A program made the translations under genes and the position numbers. DNA of 64,000 nucleotides from Hyphomicrobium sp. Lineage in GTDB: Bacteria > Pseudomonadota > Alphaproteobacteria > Rhizobiales > Hyphomicrobiaceae. Shown here piece after piece: positions 17,781 to 26,916 of the stretch (position 1 is the first letter of the stretch; each line of letters starts with the position of its first letter). Location: positions 62,001-126,000 of the forward strand of contig JAIEMV010000013.1 in the NCBI GenBank assembly GCA_019751875.1. Reading direction: 5' to 3'. The notes below the pieces were generated by a model, which was given only the letters and a program-made list of their open reading frames with translations, was not told the DNA's origin and made no database searches.

Positions 17781-20483
17781 TCAGTACCAGCGCAGTAGGC
17801 GATCGATATAATCCAGTTCAAGCTGGGGGCGTTGCGCATCGCCGGCGCGCTTGCGCAACTCTTCCAGCACCTCGCGGGCGCGCTGGATATCGATCTGATC
17901 GGGCACTTTCACTGAGCGGCCTTGATCGGGGCCCTGCGAACGCTGCGGACGGCCCATGGGGTCGCGCGAGTTATCGCCATTCTCGCCCGCCTGCTGATTG
18001 CCGTTCTGCTGCATCTGCTGCGCCATCTGTTCGGCGCCTTCGCGCATTTCCTGCAAGGCTTGCGACTGCTGTTCGCTCGCCTCGTCGAGATCGCCTTCGC
18101 GCAAAGCGTCTTCGGCCCTCTCCATCGCTTCGGAAGCTGCACCAAGCTTTTCGTCTTCGCCGAGGCCCTTCTGCTGCATGTCGCGACGCATCTGATCGAT
18201 CTTCTCGCGCAGCTGCGCCTGACGCTGTGCAAGCTGTTCGCGCGTTTGCTGGCCACGCGCCTGTCCTTGACCTTCATCGGTGCCGCGCTCGCGCAGGCCC
18301 ATGTCACCCTGGTCGTCACCCTGGCCACTTTGCCCGCTGCGGTCTGCTTGCATGCCCTGGCCGGGCTTGCCCCTCTGACCGGGCTGCGTCTGGCGCATCT
18401 GCTGCCCGCCCTGACCTTGCTGCTGCTGCTTACTTTCCTCGAACGTGTCGTCCATGATCGACTGCTGTTCGCCGACGGCCTCGCCGAGCTTCTTCAGCTG
18501 CTCGGCCATTTCCTTATTCTTGCGCTGCTGTTCGGCATTCTGCTGGCCTTGCTGCAGCCGCTCCATGAGATCGCGCATCTGTGCCAGCATATCCTTGGCT
18601 TGATCGCGCAAGCCGTTCTCCGCCATCTGCTCCATCTCGCGCATCATTCGGTCGAGGTCTTCGGCGGAGAGTTGTTGCTGATCTTTATTGTTGCCGGACT
18701 GCTGCTGCTGCTGGTCGCCGTTCTGCTTCTGCATTTCCTGCGCGTATTCCTGAAAGGCCTGACGCAGTTCCTGCATCAGCTTGCGGATCTCTTCGTCAGA
18801 GGCCCCGTCCTCAAGCGCCTTTGCGAGCCGGTCCTGGATATCGCGCAGATTTCTTTCCGCCTCGGATAAGTTGCCGTCTTCAATGCGCAGTGCGGTGTAC
18901 CAGAGCTGATCGATGGTTTCGTCCAGCACCTCGCGCGTAATTTTGCGTCCGCCCAGTCTGTGAACCGTGGCGCGCAGCGGCAGGTAGACGCGGGTATCGT
19001 CGATGAACCCTTCTGGCGCCGTCGTCAGCGCCATGAGCGCCTTCAGCACGCGATCGGAATAGCGCGGATCCTCGATGAGAAGCTTGCGCTGTTCAATGAG
19101 CGCGCGGGCGAGCGGCTTCGTGAAGGGACGCTCCGGCAACACGATTTCCGTGGCGGGCGAGCGGCCGATTTTGCCGCCGACATCTTTCGCCTCAAGCGTC
19201 ATCATCACCTTTTGACCGGCCCAGGGATGTGATCCGATCTCGTGATAGGTGAAGGCTTCGCCTGACTTCGGATTTGCTGAAGGGAGGCGCAGCGACAGGC
19301 GCGGTGGACGGGAGAACGGCGGGCGTGGGCCGGTCAGTTCGTCGCTTCTGGCCCACGCAGTCGAGGGATCGCCTTTGTCCTTATCTTTGACACGGGTGAA
19401 TTTCACTTCGGCGGAGGCGACACCGTAGTCATCCTGCACAAAGTAGGTCAGCTTCATCGCACCCTTGTTGGTACGCTCGGGATTCTTTGTCAGCGCGATG
19501 CCGGGCGGGTTGTCGGGGATCATCTGGATCTGCCACGTCGCGAGGATGTCGCTTCCCGACATGACCTTGATGGCGGCTGATGTTGTGATTTCGGTGCGCA
19601 CCTCGGTGACGCCGGCGGCGGGGCTCGCGTCGGCTTTCGGCTCGATGAGCGGCAAGGGTTCCTTTGCACCTGGCGGCAGAACTTCCAGCGCGAGTGGGCG
19701 CTTGGGCGTGCCGCTGGCGCGCACGATCAACAGGCTTTTCTCGGGAACTTCGAGGGTTTTGGGCTCACCACTCGCTTCGGATAGGGTCGTCGAAGTAGTT
19801 GTTACTCCTCTTGGTGAAGAACCATCGACAAGCATCACCGGCGGGCGGCCAGTATAGGCAGGGGGGGTCAGCCACGCGTCGAGGCGCTGGTCAGACAGTG
19901 CGGCAGGATCATCGAAGCGAAAGGCATCAGCGACGCTATTGAATGCCCCTTTGCCCGTGAAGGCCAGTCCCAGTGCTAAGCCCAGTACGGTGAGCGCGCG
20001 CAGTGCGAAGGGGTCAAAGCGGTATGTGCGCGGCTCCGGACGGCCGGGGCGCAGTTTCTTGATGAGGTCAGCCATGCGCTGGCGATGCGCGGACCAGATG
20101 GCTTGCGTTGCGGGATCGGCGGCGGATGCCGTCAACGTGTCTTCGTAGGACGTGGCGGGGCGATGGGGGACTCCGGAGACGGCTTCGATCCGGCGAATGG
20201 CTTCATCGCGCGACGGAAAACGGATCTTGAAGACATAGATGACCCAGGCCACGAGCGCGCCGGCAAATAGCGCGAGCAACATCTTATGCGTGAGCGTGTC
20301 GATGAGCGACCAGACACCGGCCATCGACATCAACCAGAACACGGCGACGATCGCGAAGAGAACCCAGATGCGCAGCCATGCCTGTTCAGCGATGACAGCC
20401 CACCGGGCTCTGCGAATTTTGGCCTCGAAGGCCGGATTCTGGGTGGGGCCTTGCTTCGGGTTCTGAGGAGCGGAGTTTGCCAT
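17781..20483 (-). CDS. TIGR02302 family membrane protein with Gln-rich coiled coil
   Basis: A 900-aa protein typical of alphaproteobacteria (TIGR02302, DUF4175-like), of unknown biochemical function. Two N-terminal TM helices (WVLFAIVAVFWLMSMAGVW and MLLALFAGALVAWVIYVF) and a third near residue 165 (ALTVLGLALGLAFTG) are followed by a large extracytoplasmic region with Ig-like strands. The C-terminal half is a very long, Gln/Met-rich helical segment (MQELRQAFQEYAQEMQKQ) with low-complexity Q runs. The start at 20483 has a GGAG ribosome site. It lies downstream of lysA on the same strand, as it commonly does in this group, although 103 bases separate them. Confidence 0.88.
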   Translation of the reverse strand: MANSAPQNPKQGPTQNPAFEAKIRRARWAVIAEQAWLRIWVLFAIVAVFWLMSMAGVWSLIDTLTHKMLLALFAGALVAWVIYVFKIRFPSRDEAIRRIEAVSGVPHRPATSYEDTLTASAADPATQAIWSAHRQRMADLIKKLRPGRPEPRTYRFDPFALRALTVLGLALGLAFTGKGAFNSVADAFRFDDPAALSDQRLDAWLTPPAYTGRPPVMLVDGSSPRGVTTTSTTLSEASGEPKTLEVPEKSLLIVRASGTPKRPLALEVLPPGAKEPLPLIEPKADASPAAGVTEVRTEITTSAAIKVMSGSDILATWQIQMIPDNPPGIALTKNPERTNKGAMKLTYFVQDDYGVASAEVKFTRVKDKDKGDPSTAWARSDELTGPRPPFSRPPRLSLRLPSANPKSGEAFTYHEIGSHPWAGQKVMMTLEAKDVGGKIGRSPATEIVLPERPFTKPLARALIEQRKLLIEDPRYSDRVLKALMALTTAPEGFIDDTRVYLPLRATVHRLGGRKITREVLDETIDQLWYTALRIEDGNLSEAERNLRDIQDRLAKALEDGASDEEIRKLMQELRQAFQEYAQEMQKQNGDQQQQQSGNNKDQQQLSAEDLDRMMREMEQMAENGLRDQAKDMLAQMRDLMERLQQGQQNAEQQRKNKEMAEQLKKLGEAVGEQQSIMDDTFEESKQQQQGQGGQQMRQTQPGQRGKPGQGMQADRSGQSGQGDDQGDMGLRERGTDEGQGQARGQQTREQLAQRQAQLREKIDQMRRDMQQKGLGEDEKLGAASEAMERAEDALREGDLDEASEQQSQALQEMREGAEQMAQQMQQNGNQQAGENGDNSRDPMGRPQRSQGPDQGRSVKVPDQIDIQRAREVLEELRKRAGDAQRPQLELDYIDRLLRWY

Positions 20484-20586
20484 GGCAAAAAGCTAGCACG
20501 GACCGCTTGACCGGGATCATTAAAAACCGGTCAGCCGTTCCCGGTTGGTTGCTGCTCTGGCGGGGCAATTCACAGGCGGAAGAGGC

Positions 20587-21867
20587 TCAGGTTTTTGGAG
20601 GCGTGAGCCAGGGGGGCAAACGGTCCTGGCCGATGAGATCGTCGTAGGTGGGGCGGGGGCGGACGACGGCGAATGTCTCGCCGCGGACCAGGATCTCGGG
20701 GATGAGGGGGCGGGTGTTGTAGCTCGATGACATGACGGCGCCGTAGGCACCCGCGGTCATGATGGCGATGAGGTCATCGGACTTGAAGGCCGGCAGCGGG
20801 CGGTCAAGCGCCAGATAATCGCCTGTTTCGCAAACGGGGCCGACGAGGTCTTGCGCGACCAGATCGTGCACGCCTTGCGGTTCAGCGACGGGCCACACGT
20901 CATGATGGGCTTCATAGAGCGTCGGACGGATGAGGTCGTTCATGGCCGCATCGACGATCGTGAACTGGCGGCCCTGGCCCTGCTTCACATAAATGACGCG
21001 CGTGACGAGAATGCCGGCGTTGCCGATGATCATGCGGCCCGGTTCCATCACGATCTTGAGGCGAAGATCGCCGAGCGTCTCCTTGACGATGCGAGCGTAT
21101 TCATCCGGATGCGGCGGCCAATCGTTGTCGGCGCGATAGGGGACGCCGAGGCCTCCGCCGATATCCAGATGCTTCAGTGTGATGCCATGCGACTTGAGGT
21201 CGAGCACCATTTCGCGCATCAGCGTGAAGGCGTCGCGGAAGGGCCCGAGCTCCGTGATCTGGCTGCCGATGTGCATATGGATGCCGGAGATCGCGATGCC
21301 CGGCAGCGTGCGCGCGCGTTCGTAGAGTGCCGGCGCATCGAGGAAGGGCACGCCAAACTTGTTTTCCGACTTTCCGGTGGAGATCTTCGCGTGGGTTTTC
21401 GCATCGACATCAGGATTGACGCGAATGGCGATCGACGCCGTCAGACCAAGGGAGGATGCAACCTCGCTCAGTTGATCGAGTTCAGGGGCGCTCTCAATGT
21501 TGAAGCCGAGGATGCCTTCCTTCAGCGCATAGGCCATCTCCGCGCGGGTCTTGCCGACGCCGGCGAAAATGATCCGGTCCGCTGGAACACCGGCGGCGCG
21601 AGCGCGGCGCAGTTCGCCTTCGGAGACCACGTCCATGCCGGCGCCGAGGCGGGCGAGCGTGGCAAGGACGGCCTGGTTCGAGTTGGCTTTGACGGCGAAG
21701 CAAACGAGATGATCCTGGCCGGCGAAGGCCTGCGTGAGCACCTCGTAGTGCCGCTCAATGGTGGCACTCGAATAACAATAGAACGGCGTGCCGACTTCTG
21801 CGGCGATGGTGCGAATGTCGACGCCTTCGGCGTGGAGGGATCCGTTGCTGTAGGCGAAATGATGCAT
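20587..21867 (-). CDS. lysA: Diaminopimelate decarboxylase
   Basis: PLP enzyme (426 aa) that converts meso-diaminopimelate to L-lysine, the last step of the pathway served by dapD and dapE later in the window. Visible are the PLP-binding Lys in CFAVKANSN, the HIGSQI loop, GGGLGVPY, the phosphate-binding EPGRMIIGNAG and the active-site Cys of VCETGDYLA. Length is normal. The gene follows the lptM-like gene on the same strand, with an opposite-strand methyltransferase gene between them. The order argH-lptM-lysA is common in Rhizobiales. Confidence 0.97.
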   Translation of the reverse strand: MHHFAYSNGSLHAEGVDIRTIAAEVGTPFYCYSSATIERHYEVLTQAFAGQDHLVCFAVKANSNQAVLATLARLGAGMDVVSEGELRRARAAGVPADRIIFAGVGKTRAEMAYALKEGILGFNIESAPELDQLSEVASSLGLTASIAIRVNPDVDAKTHAKISTGKSENKFGVPFLDAPALYERARTLPGIAISGIHMHIGSQITELGPFRDAFTLMREMVLDLKSHGITLKHLDIGGGLGVPYRADNDWPPHPDEYARIVKETLGDLRLKIVMEPGRMIIGNAGILVTRVIYVKQGQGRQFTIVDAAMNDLIRPTLYEAHHDVWPVAEPQGVHDLVAQDLVGPVCETGDYLALDRPLPAFKSDDLIAIMTAGAYGAVMSSSYNTRPLIPEILVRGETFAVVRPRPTYDDLIGQDRLPPWLTPPKT

Positions 21868-21886
21868 GGAAGGTGGCGGTCCGGTT

Positions 21887-21936
21887 ATGATTGCGCGCTG
21901 TGTTTCCGCTCCGTGGAGCCGGCCGCTGCACGCGGT
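21887..21936. repeat. Degenerate single copy of the array A/B palindromic repeat
   Basis: Just upstream of lysA is ATGATTGCGCG, then TCCGCTCCGTGGAGCCGGCC. This matches the linker start (ATGATTGC) and inner stem plus CCGGC loop of the arrays at 7736 and 33611, but the inner loop is shortened and the outer arms pair poorly. It looks like a solitary, decayed member of the same family. Confidence 0.45.
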
Positions 21937-21996
21937 AAGGCGTGCGAGCTATAGGGGGTGTGTCCACCTCTGCGCAATGCTGGAGACGGCGAAACC

Positions 21997-22686
21997 TTGA
22001 CACCGTTCGAAGACCTCATCACCGCGGCCGACGCAAGGCTCGACCTTTTGCCGTTGGAAACCATGACCATCGAGATCGCAGGCCGCGCATTTGCGATCGA
22101 GGCGGTGCGGGATCAGGACCGGTTGCTGGCAGCGGCGGGAACCTTCCGGGTGTTTCCATTCGGACTCCTACTTTGGGAAAGTGGGGTGGTGATGGGGGAT
22201 GCAGTTGTCGAGTCGTTGTCGTTGTCGTTTCCGGGTGCGGTGCTGGAACTGGGGGCCGGAGCGGGGCTCGGGGGGATTGTAGCAGCGGCGCAGGGGGCGG
22301 GGGTAACTCAGACGGATTATTGCATGGAGGCGCTGGCGCTCTGCCGCCGCAATGCGCGGGCGAACGGCGTGATGGGGATCGAACAGCGGTTCGGGGACTG
22401 GACCGACTGGCGCGACGCGAGCCGGTATGGCCTGGTGATCGCAGCGGACATTCTTTACGAACCGGCGCTTTACGGGGATATCGTGCGCGTTCTGGAGCGC
22501 ACAGTGCAGCCGGGCGGACAGGCGATTTTGACCGATCCCGCGCGCACGCATGCCAGGCGGTTCGTCGATGATCTCAGATCGGCCGGCTGGACGGTCGAAG
22601 TGGAAGCCCGCCGGGTGCCGGCCTTGCCGCCATGCCAGCCATTCGAAATGGTGCGGGTGGACGTGATCCGCGCGGCGCCCTCTTAG
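21997..22686 (+). CDS. Class I SAM-dependent methyltransferase
   Basis: Rossmann methyltransferase of about 229 aa. Motif I is VLELGAGAGLGGIVAA, with an acidic TDYCMEAL following, then GDWTDW and the VIAADILYEPALY block seen in the METTL/ETF-beta-lysine type of protein methyltransferases. The substrate is not evident. Start choice: the TTG at 21997 has GGAGA ten bases upstream; the GTG at 21958 has no usable spacing; an ATG at 22063 would begin at MTIEIAGRAF and keep the catalytic domain. The gene sits antisense between lysA and the lptM-like gene, and its stop overlaps the lptM-like stop by two bases. Confidence 0.75.
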   Translation: MTPFEDLITAADARLDLLPLETMTIEIAGRAFAIEAVRDQDRLLAAAGTFRVFPFGLLLWESGVVMGDAVVESLSLSFPGAVLELGAGAGLGGIVAAAQGAGVTQTDYCMEALALCRRNARANGVMGIEQRFGDWTDWRDASRYGLVIAADILYEPALYGDIVRVLERTVQPGGQAILTDPARTHARRFVDDLRSAGWTVEVEARRVPALPPCQPFEMVRVDVIRAAPS

Positions 22687-22874
22687 CGCAGCAAACCGTC
22701 GAGGATGAAGGGTTGGTGCGGCTTGGCGGCGGCACCGGCAGGCTTGCCCTGGCCGCTTTCGGCAGAGGCGGTTTCCTTGGCCTGGGGCGTTTCAAGAGGG
22801 CCCTTGATTCCGCAGCCGGCGACAGACGCGGCGAGCGCGCAGGCGATCGACAGTCTGACGAGGGGCTTCAGCAT
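22683..22874 (-). CDS. lptM: Small lipoprotein, LptM (YifL)-like
   Basis: A 63-aa lipoprotein: short signal MLKPLVRLSIACALAASVAGC with the lipobox VAGC, followed by GIKGPLE, the hallmark CGxKGPL motif of LptM, which in Enterobacteria assists maturation of the LptD/E lipopolysaccharide translocon. The rest is a short Ala/Gly/Lys tail ending in FILDGLLR. The start could also be an ATG five codons upstream (22889). It sits 34 bases after argH on the same strand. The argH-small lipoprotein-lysA order is typical for alphaproteobacteria. The role in LPS transport is inferred from the motif. Confidence 0.85.
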   Translation of the reverse strand: MLKPLVRLSIACALAASVAGCGIKGPLETPQAKETASAESGQGKPAGAAAKPHQPFILDGLLR

Positions 22875-22908
22875 CACGGCGCCTAACATCTTGAACCAGG
22901 GCTTATCT

Positions 22909-24315
22909 TTAGCCGGTCTTTTGTGTCGTTTCCAAGCACGCGAGCCAGCCTTGCGCCATTTTGAGGACGTTCTGTGGCGCAGTTCCCCCATAGCTGGTCC
23001 GGCTTTTCACGGAATTCTCAACGGAAAGAACGCTATAGATGTCCTGCGTGATCCGCGGCTCGACACCCTGTATGGCGTCCAGGGGCAGTGCTTCCAGGTC
23101 CATTCCCCGGGTCTCGGCAAGTTTGACGAGGGTCCCCGTGACGTGGTGGGCGTCGCGGAAGGGCATTTTCAACTCGCGCACGAGCCAATCCGCCAGATCC
23201 GTCGCCGTGGAATAGCCTCGTCCGGCGGCGGCGCGCATGGTCTCGGGCACGGGTTCGATATCGCCGACCATGCCTGTCATGGCGGCGAGCGCAAGCTTCA
23301 GCGAGCCGATGGCGTCGAAGGTGACTTCCTTGTCTTCCTGCATGTCCTTCGAATAGGCGAGCGGCAGCCCCTTCATGACCATAACGAGGCTTTGGAACGC
23401 GCCCGCGATGCGGCCGACCTTGGCGCGCGACAGTTCGGCCGCGTCGGGGTTGCGCTTTTGCGGCATGATCGAGGAGCCGGTCGTGAACTTGTCGCTCAGC
23501 GTCACGAAGCCGAACTGCGGGGTCATCCAAATCACAATCTCTTCCGACAGGCGCGAAAGATGCACGGCGGTGATCGTGGCGGCGGCGAGCGATTCCAGCG
23601 CGAAATCGCGATCCGACACGCCATCGAGGGAGTTCGACATCGGACGGTCGAAGCCGAGCGCGGCCGCGGTTTTATGACGATCGATGGGAAATGACGTGCC
23701 GGCTAGCGCGGCGGAGCCGAGCGGGCTTTCGTTCAGTCGTTTGCGTGCGTCGGCAAAACGGCCGCGGTCGCGCGCGAACATTTCAACGTAGGCCAGCAGG
23801 TGGTGGCCAAACGTGACCGGCTGGGCCGGCTGCAAGTGCGTGAAGCCCGGCATGACGGTCGCGGCGTGGGTCGCGGCCTTCTTTGCGAGCGCCACCTGCA
23901 AGGCTTTCAGAGCTTCGTCGATGCCGTCGATCTGATCACGGACCCAGAGGCGGAAATCAGTCGCGACCTGATCGTTGCGCGAACGGGCCGTGTGCAGGCG
24001 GCCTGCGGGGGTGCCGGCGATCTCCTTCAGGCGGCTTTCGATGTTCATGTGCACGTCTTCCAGCGAGCGCTTGAACTCGAAAGTTCCGGCGGCGATCTCG
24101 GCCGCGACGGCGTCGAGGCCGGCGATGATCGCATCGGCGTCGGATTTCGTTATGATGCCCGCATCGGCCAACATGGCCGCATGGGCCTTGGAGCCGCGGA
24201 TATCCTGCGGGGCCAGCGCCTTGTCGAACCCAATGGAGGCATTTATCTCCTCCATGATCTCGGCCGGGGACATCGCGAACCGGCCGCCCCACATCTTGTT
24301 GGATTCGCTCGACAC
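22909..24315 (-). CDS. argH: Argininosuccinate lyase
   Basis: Last enzyme of arginine synthesis, cleaving argininosuccinate to arginine and fumarate. The 468-aa sequence has MWGGRF at the N-terminus, [23 protein letters not shown], and the fumarase/lyase superfamily signature [12 protein letters not shown] with the catalytic Ser. The start is a GTG at 24315, preceded by AGGAG at good spacing. Length is normal. It is divergent from the TlpA-like gene across only 40 bases. It probably heads the argH-lptM unit. Confidence 0.97.
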   Translation of the reverse strand: MSSESNKMWGGRFAMSPAEIMEEINASIGFDKALAPQDIRGSKAHAAMLADAGIITKSDADAIIAGLDAVAAEIAAGTFEFKRSLEDVHMNIESRLKEIAGTPAGRLHTARSRNDQVATDFRLWVRDQIDGIDEALKALQVALAKKAATHAATVMPGFTHLQPAQPVTFGHHLLAYVEMFARDRGRFADARKRLNESPLGSAALAGTSFPIDRHKTAAALGFDRPMSNSLDGVSDRDFALESLAAATITAVHLSRLSEEIVIWMTPQFGFVTLSDKFTTGSSIMPQKRNPDAAELSRAKVGRIAGAFQSLVMVMKGLPLAYSKDMQEDKEVTFDAIGSLKLALAAMTGMVGDIEPVPETMRAAAGRGYSTATDLADWLVRELKMPFRDAHHVTGTLVKLAETRGMDLEALPLDAIQGVEPRITQDIYSVLSVENSVKSRTSYGGTAPQNVLKMAQGWLACLETTQKTG

Positions 24316-24355
24316 TTTGGGCTCCTTGAGCCTGATCGCTGAAAAGGTTGGTTAG

Positions 24356-25006
24356 ATGACGGATGACAACGGCCGCGGACCGGCCGCCTCGCGGATCGGC
24401 TTGATCGGCACGGCGCTGGCTGCGGCGGCCATCGGATTTGCGGCGGTATACGTCACGCAGGGCGGGCCTGACAACGATAAGGTCACGCCAGGGGCCGCCT
24501 CAGCGCCTGCGGCAGAGGCGGCGGTGGAGACTAAAGACGGGGCAGGTGGCGGCGATCTCGTCGCCTTCGTGCGCAAGAACCCGCCCGTCGACATGGCGGA
24601 AATTTCGTTCGAGGACGAGGCCGGGGCGAAGAAGACGCTCGCTGATTTCAAGGGAAAGGTGATCCTGTTGAACCTGTGGGCGACGTGGTGCGTGCCGTGC
24701 CGGCACGAGATGCCGTCGCTCGACCGGCTGCAGAAGGAGATGGGGTCGGATCAGTTCGAGGTGGTGGCGCTAAGCCTCGACCGGGCCGGACGGGATGCGG
24801 CGCGAAAGTTTTTCGATGAGATCAAGGTGCAGAACCTCAAGCTCTACATCGACCAGACGATGAAGGCCGGCAACGGTCTGCGCGCGGTCGGGATGCCGAC
24901 GACGATCCTGATCGGCAAGGACGGGAAAGAACTCGGGCGGCTCCCGGGACCTGCGGAGTGGGATAGCGAAGCGGCGAAGAAGCTGGTGGCGGAGGCGCTC
25001 AAGTAA
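24356..25006 (+). CDS. tlpA: TlpA-type thiol:disulfide interchange protein
   Basis: Membrane-anchored thioredoxin-fold reductase of 216 aa. One TM helix (IGLIGTALAAAAIGFAAVYV, about 14-33) places the catalytic domain in the periplasm. The redox centre is WCVPC within LLNLWATWCVPCRHEMPSL, and the cis-Pro is in VGMPTTILIG. The Ala/Gly-rich linker (about 40-70) is typical. TlpA proteins keep cysteines reduced in cytochrome oxidase or cytochrome c maturation. The TlpA position beside argH is common in Rhizobiales. The ATG at 24356 is the natural start. Confidence 0.9.
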   Translation: MTDDNGRGPAASRIGLIGTALAAAAIGFAAVYVTQGGPDNDKVTPGAASAPAAEAAVETKDGAGGGDLVAFVRKNPPVDMAEISFEDEAGAKKTLADFKGKVILLNLWATWCVPCRHEMPSLDRLQKEMGSDQFEVVALSLDRAGRDAARKFFDEIKVQNLKLYIDQTMKAGNGLRAVGMPTTILIGKDGKELGRLPGPAEWDSEAAKKLVAEALK

Positions 25007-25017
25007 TCGGGCAAAGA

Positions 25018-25050
25018 AAAACGTCTTCGATCGGGGATCGAAGACGTTCC
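25018..25050 (-). terminator. Strong intrinsic terminator
   Basis: Perfect 13-bp stem: AACGTCTTCGATC (25020-25032), GGG loop, GATCGAAGACGTT (25036-25048). Reading the minus strand, the stem is followed by a T-rich run (complement of AAAGAAAA), so it terminates the small minus-strand gene 25075-25314. It may also slow plus-strand transcription from tlpA. Confidence 0.85.
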
Positions 25051-25074
25051 AGGTTCGCGATTGGGATAGCGTGA

Positions 25075-25314
25075 TTACTTCTTTTTCTGGGTGAGGGCCG
25101 AGGCAGCGGCGGATTTGGCCGCCTTGGATGCCGTTTTGCTCGACAGGATCTTGGAGGCGGAGGAGGCGACCTTGCTGCTCGTCCTTTCGGTCGAACCGCG
25201 CTGCGTGAGGGCCGAGGCTGCGACTGCTCTTTCGGCCTTTGTGGACGATTTGATGTTCAGAACTTTTGCGGCTGATGAGGCCACTTTCTTGCTCGTGCTC
25301 GCACTCTTTGCCAT
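25075..25314 (-). CDS. Small Lys/Ala/Ser-rich protein with internal duplication
   Basis: A 79-aa basic protein made of two similar halves. Each half reads roughly K-VASSA-K-L...K-S-KA...A-AASALTQ, with SALTQ at about residues 38-42 and again near the C-terminus. It resembles the widespread family of small hypothetical proteins with the ASKASKIL-(x)n-KSAAGSALSQ pattern, usually a single copy; here the motif is doubled. There is no signal or TM. The start at 25314 is the ATG beginning MAKSASTSKK; the longer in-frame extension is Pro/Arg-rich junk. Function is unknown; DNA or RNA binding is possible from its charge. Confidence 0.75.
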   Translation of the reverse strand: MAKSASTSKKVASSAAKVLNIKSSTKAERAVAASALTQRGSTERTSSKVASSASKILSSKTASKAAKSAAASALTQKKK

Positions 25315-25431
25315 GGGATGACCCCCGCTTTCGGTTTGGGGCGGCCCCGCACGGGCCGTCCGGATCGCGATCTGATCCGGTCGGAGATTGAGGGGATTCG
25401 CTGTCCGCGTGAATGGGGCGGTTTTGGTAGA

Positions 25432-25481
25432 CGGCAGCCGGCAACCGGATGCCGGCAACCAGAATCCGGAAGCGGCTGCCG
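25432..25481. other. Inverted-repeat element upstream of dapD
   Basis: CGGCAGCCG (25432-25440) pairs perfectly with CGGCTGCCG (25473-25481). Between them lie two copies of GCCGGCAACC separated by GGAT, so several alternative hairpins can form. It is about 100 bases upstream of the dapD ATG. It may be a leader structure or a REP-like remnant. Confidence 0.35.
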
Positions 25482-25583
25482 GAGTAGCGGACGTGTGCGA
25501 TCTGGGGGCGTTGACAGGTGGGGGGTGGGGCGGCACAAGGCGGCCAGTTCGCTCAACACCCCACATTCACAGGACGTCCCGAC

Positions 25584-26426
25584 ATGGCGCATGCAGACCT
25601 GCAAAAGACGATCGAAGCTGCCTGGGAGGCCCGGGACGGCATCAACAGCGGAACGCAAGGCGCGGTGCGAGAGGCGGTCGAAGCGGCGCTCGAACTGCTC
25701 GATAAGGGTGAGGCCCGGGTGGCCGAGAAGGGAGACGGCGGCTGGGTCGTCAACCAGTGGCTGAAGAAAGCCGTGTTGCTGTCGTTCCGGCTGAACGACA
25801 TGGGGCTGATCGCCGGTGGACCAGCGGGGTCGTTCTACTGGGACAAGGTGGCGCCGAAGTTCGAGGGCTGGACGGCGGACGACTTCAAGAGGGGCGGGTT
25901 CCGCGTGCTGCCCGGCGCCTACGTGCGAAAGTCGGCCTACATTGCACCGGGCGCAGTGCTGCTGCCGTCGTTCGTCAACCTCGGCGCCTACGTGGGGTCC
26001 GGCACCATGGTGGACACGTGGGCGACGGTCGGCTCGTGTGCGCAGATCGGCAAGAACTGCCACATCTCGGGCGGTGCAGGAATCGGCGGTGTCCTGGAGC
26101 CGCTGCAAGCCGGCCCTGTCATCATCGAGGACAACTGCTTCATCGGCGCGCGTGCGGAAGTCGCCGAAGGTGTGCAGGTGGGCGAAGGGTCGGTGCTGTC
26201 GATGGGCGTTTACCTTGGTGCCTCGACGACGATCATCGACCGGGCCACGGGCGAGCGGATGTTCGGCAAGGTGCCGCCGTATTCGGTCGTGGTGTCGGGC
26301 ACGATGCCAGGCAAGCCGTTGCCGAACGGGGAGCCGGGGCCGAACCTCTATTGCGCGGTCATTGTGAAGCGGGTCGACGAAAAAACGCGGTCGAAGACCA
26401 GTATCAATGATCTTTTGAGAGATTGA
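25584..26426 (+). CDS. dapD: Tetrahydrodipicolinate N-succinyltransferase
   Basis: Succinylase step of lysine/diaminopimelate synthesis, using succinyl-CoA. The 280-aa protein has an N-terminal helical domain ([20 protein letters not shown]) and then left-handed beta-helix hexapeptide repeats ([53 protein letters not shown]), which is diagnostic of DapD. The start is the ATG at 25584; the in-frame 22-codon extension is not plausible. dapE follows about 490 bases downstream in the same direction. Confidence 0.97.
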   Translation: MAHADLQKTIEAAWEARDGINSGTQGAVREAVEAALELLDKGEARVAEKGDGGWVVNQWLKKAVLLSFRLNDMGLIAGGPAGSFYWDKVAPKFEGWTADDFKRGGFRVLPGAYVRKSAYIAPGAVLLPSFVNLGAYVGSGTMVDTWATVGSCAQIGKNCHISGGAGIGGVLEPLQAGPVIIEDNCFIGARAEVAEGVQVGEGSVLSMGVYLGASTTIIDRATGERMFGKVPPYSVVVSGTMPGKPLPNGEPGPNLYCAVIVKRVDEKTRSKTSINDLLRD

Positions 26427-26503
26427 GGACAAACAATCAGCGTGCTCCCCTAAGGCGGCGCGCTGCCTGCTGGGATCGATTGCAATCTTCCGGGGGTCCG
26501 TTC

Positions 26504-26785
26504 GTGGGACTTTTGAGAACTTTCATCGAAACGTTTGCGACGACAGGCGCGGCGGCGCCGTCGGAATCCGACGATTCCGAATCCGGGACGCCGCCACTGG
26601 CTGCGGCGGAAGCCGCTATGGAAGAGGCCATCCGGCAGCATCACGCCCGCGCATCGTCCGCGGAGCGGCGGATGGAGAGGCCGGATCGGCGCCAGGTCCA
26701 CATGGCCGTTGCTGTAGAGCGGCGCGGAGGCGCACCGGACAGGCGGAGCAAAGGACCGGCATTCGGGCGGCGAACGCGAGATTGA
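26504..26785 (+). CDS. Small hypothetical protein between dapD and dapE
   Basis: A 93-aa product from a GTG at 26504 (MGLLRTFIETFATTG), with GGGGG just upstream. The middle is acidic (SESDDSESG), followed by a predicted helix AAAEAAMEEAIRQHHA and a strongly basic Arg-rich C-terminus. I recognise no family. An alternative TTG start at 26423 would overlap the dapD stop codon, but its extra N-terminus looks noncoding. Codon usage is compatible with a gene, but the evidence is weak. Confidence 0.4.
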   Translation: MGLLRTFIETFATTGAAAPSESDDSESGTPPLAAAEAAMEEAIRQHHARASSAERRMERPDRRQVHMAVAVERRGGAPDRRSKGPAFGRRTRD

Positions 26786-26916
26786 GCGGCGCGGCCGTGT
26801 TCTGCCTGTGATCTGCAACTTTTCAGCTGGCGCTGATCGAACGTGGGATGCTTCCCCTGCTGGGGCTTAGCCGATAGGTTCGGCCGCCTTTCGTGTTCTT
26901 CGCAGCGGCCGATATC

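Noticed and set aside
26423-26503. TTG start for the small gene between dapD and dapE, overlapping the dapD stop
   Set aside because: The overlap looked like coupling, but the added residues ([16 protein letters not shown]) read like noncoding sequence, and GTG at 26504 has a better ribosome site.
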